Under the pieces are notes generated by a model that did no database searches, had not been told where the DNA came from, and was given only the letters and a program-made list of their open reading frames with translations. Positions 5,920-6,166 of a stretch of DNA of 6,166 bases are shown in pieces (within the stretch, counting starts at the first letter, position 1; each line of letters begins with the position of its first letter). This DNA is from Azoarcus sp. (lineage in GTDB: Bacteria > Pseudomonadota > Gammaproteobacteria > Burkholderiales > Rhodocyclaceae), in assembly GCA_023230755.1 (NCBI GenBank), contig JALNWS010000218.1:1-6166 (forward strand), written 5' to 3'. The position numbers were made by a program, and so were the translations under genes.

Positions 5920-5925
5920 CCTCCC
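5920..5925 (-). promoter_or_regulatory. Strong Shine-Dalgarno for the arginase-OAT fusion gene
   Basis: The minus strand reads GGGAGG followed by 6 nt and the ATG at 5913. This near-ideal site fixes the start ahead of the arginase domain. A 5-bp hairpin, CCGCC (5929-5933) with GGCGG (5938-5942) around a 4-nt loop, ends 3 nt upstream of it. Confidence 0.8.
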
Positions 5926-5949
5926 ATTCCGCCGTCAGGCGGGTGCTTG

Positions 5950-5961
5950 TGTGACGTTACA
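5950..5961. promoter_or_regulatory. Candidate operator palindrome upstream of the fusion gene
   Basis: TGTGACGTTACA is a 12-bp palindrome with one mismatched pair, centred 42 bp upstream of the ATG at 5913. On the minus strand it includes TGTAAC (5961-5956), which matches 4 of 6 bases of a -10 element, but no convincing -35 is found at the right distance. A dimeric regulator binding over the promoter is a guess; I do not recognise the site. Confidence 0.3.
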
Positions 5962-5986
5962 ACATTGGAGGGCGCTGGCGCGGAAT

Positions 5987-6001
5987 CGTTCGCTGCGAAC
6001 G
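5987..6001. repeat. Perfect 15-bp palindrome in the gap upstream of the fusion gene
   Basis: CGTTCGC and GCGAACG are exact reverse complements around a single T (5994). The palindrome sits 26 bp past the stop of the partial gene on the right and 73 bp before the fusion gene's ATG. It could be a regulator operator or, as RNA, a 6-bp hairpin with a 3-nt loop. The base run after it on the minus strand (ATTCCGCG) is not U-rich, so an intrinsic terminator is not well supported. Confidence 0.5.
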
Positions 6002-6027
6002 TCTCCGCACGGCACCCATCCCGGGGC

Positions 6028-6166
6028 TCAGCCGCCGAAGATCCGGTACGCCTCCAGCGCAAGCAGCGCAGCGGCAAGGACGCCGATGGCCGACAACAGC
6101 CACCCTTGCCGGCGCTGCTGGCGGGCGAGCTGCTCCATGCGGGCCTGCTGTGCCGCCTGCTGCTTG
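6028..6166 (-). CDS. C-terminal fragment of a putative membrane protein (start outside the window)
   Basis: An open minus-strand frame enters from the right edge and ends at TGA 6030-6028, giving 45 residues. It begins with a Gln/Ala/Arg-rich stretch (KQQAAQQARMEQLARQQRRQ, residues 1-20) that looks like a charged helix or coiled coil. One hydrophobic segment (about 21-39, GWLLSAIG to ALLALEA) and a short tail, YRIFGG, follow. Codons end almost always in G or C, as in the neighbouring genes, which supports real coding. By the positive-inside rule the basic helix should lie in the cytoplasm with a short tail on the other side. The family is not recognisable from this fragment. It lies 114 bp upstream of the fusion gene on the same strand, with palindromes between. 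Confidence 0.6.
   Translation of the reverse strand, partial: KQQAAQQARMEQLARQQRRQGWLLSAIGVLAAALLALEAYRIFGG

Noticed and set aside
1..6166. CRISPR arrays, tRNA or rRNA genes, insertion sequences, attachment sites
   Set aside because: No repeat-spacer pattern, no tRNA-like cloverleaf in the gaps, no transposase or integrase frames and no terminal repeats were seen. The window is almost fully occupied by identified genes.

Overview
The window is a GC-rich, gene-dense bacterial stretch. It looks like a respiratory, facultatively anaerobic proteobacterium, most likely a betaproteobacterium of the Thauera/Azoarcus/Aromatoleum type. That placement is inferred from GC content, protein style, a complete ubiUVT operon and an FNR/Anr-type operator; I could not test it by search.

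Layout. Positions 1-1137 (+) hold the 3' part of a TRAP transporter large membrane subunit (DctM type), cut by the window edge. It converges on a three-gene minus-strand operon read ubiU (3647-2634), ubiV (2628-1732), ubiT (1722-1207). The 69-bp convergent gap contains hairpins but no U-tract. A 148-bp gap upstream of ubiU holds a near-consensus FNR/Anr box (3710-3723) and a perfect 10+10 bp inverted repeat that overlaps the predicted -10 and start of transcription. Further upstream on the same strand, 5913-3796 encodes a 705-residue protein in which a complete arginase-family domain is joined in frame to a complete ornithine aminotransferase. A 114-bp gap with two palindromes follows. Positions 6166-6028 (-) hold the C-terminal 45 residues of a gene that enters from the right, with a Gln/Arg-rich helix followed by one membrane segment.

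How the genes work together. UbiU, UbiV and UbiT form the known oxygen-independent ubiquinone branch. UbiU and UbiV are Fe-S proteins of the U32 family that replace O2-dependent ring hydroxylases, and UbiT is an SCP2-type lipid-binding accessory protein. The FNR box fits induction under low oxygen. The fusion protein would turn arginine into urea and ornithine and then ornithine plus 2-oxoglutarate into glutamate-5-semialdehyde and glutamate, so two consecutive arginine-catabolic steps sit on one chain. It is the most unusual item here. It shares a strand with ubiUVT, but the intervening promoter suggests the two units are regulated separately. The TRAP gene has no visible functional link to the rest.
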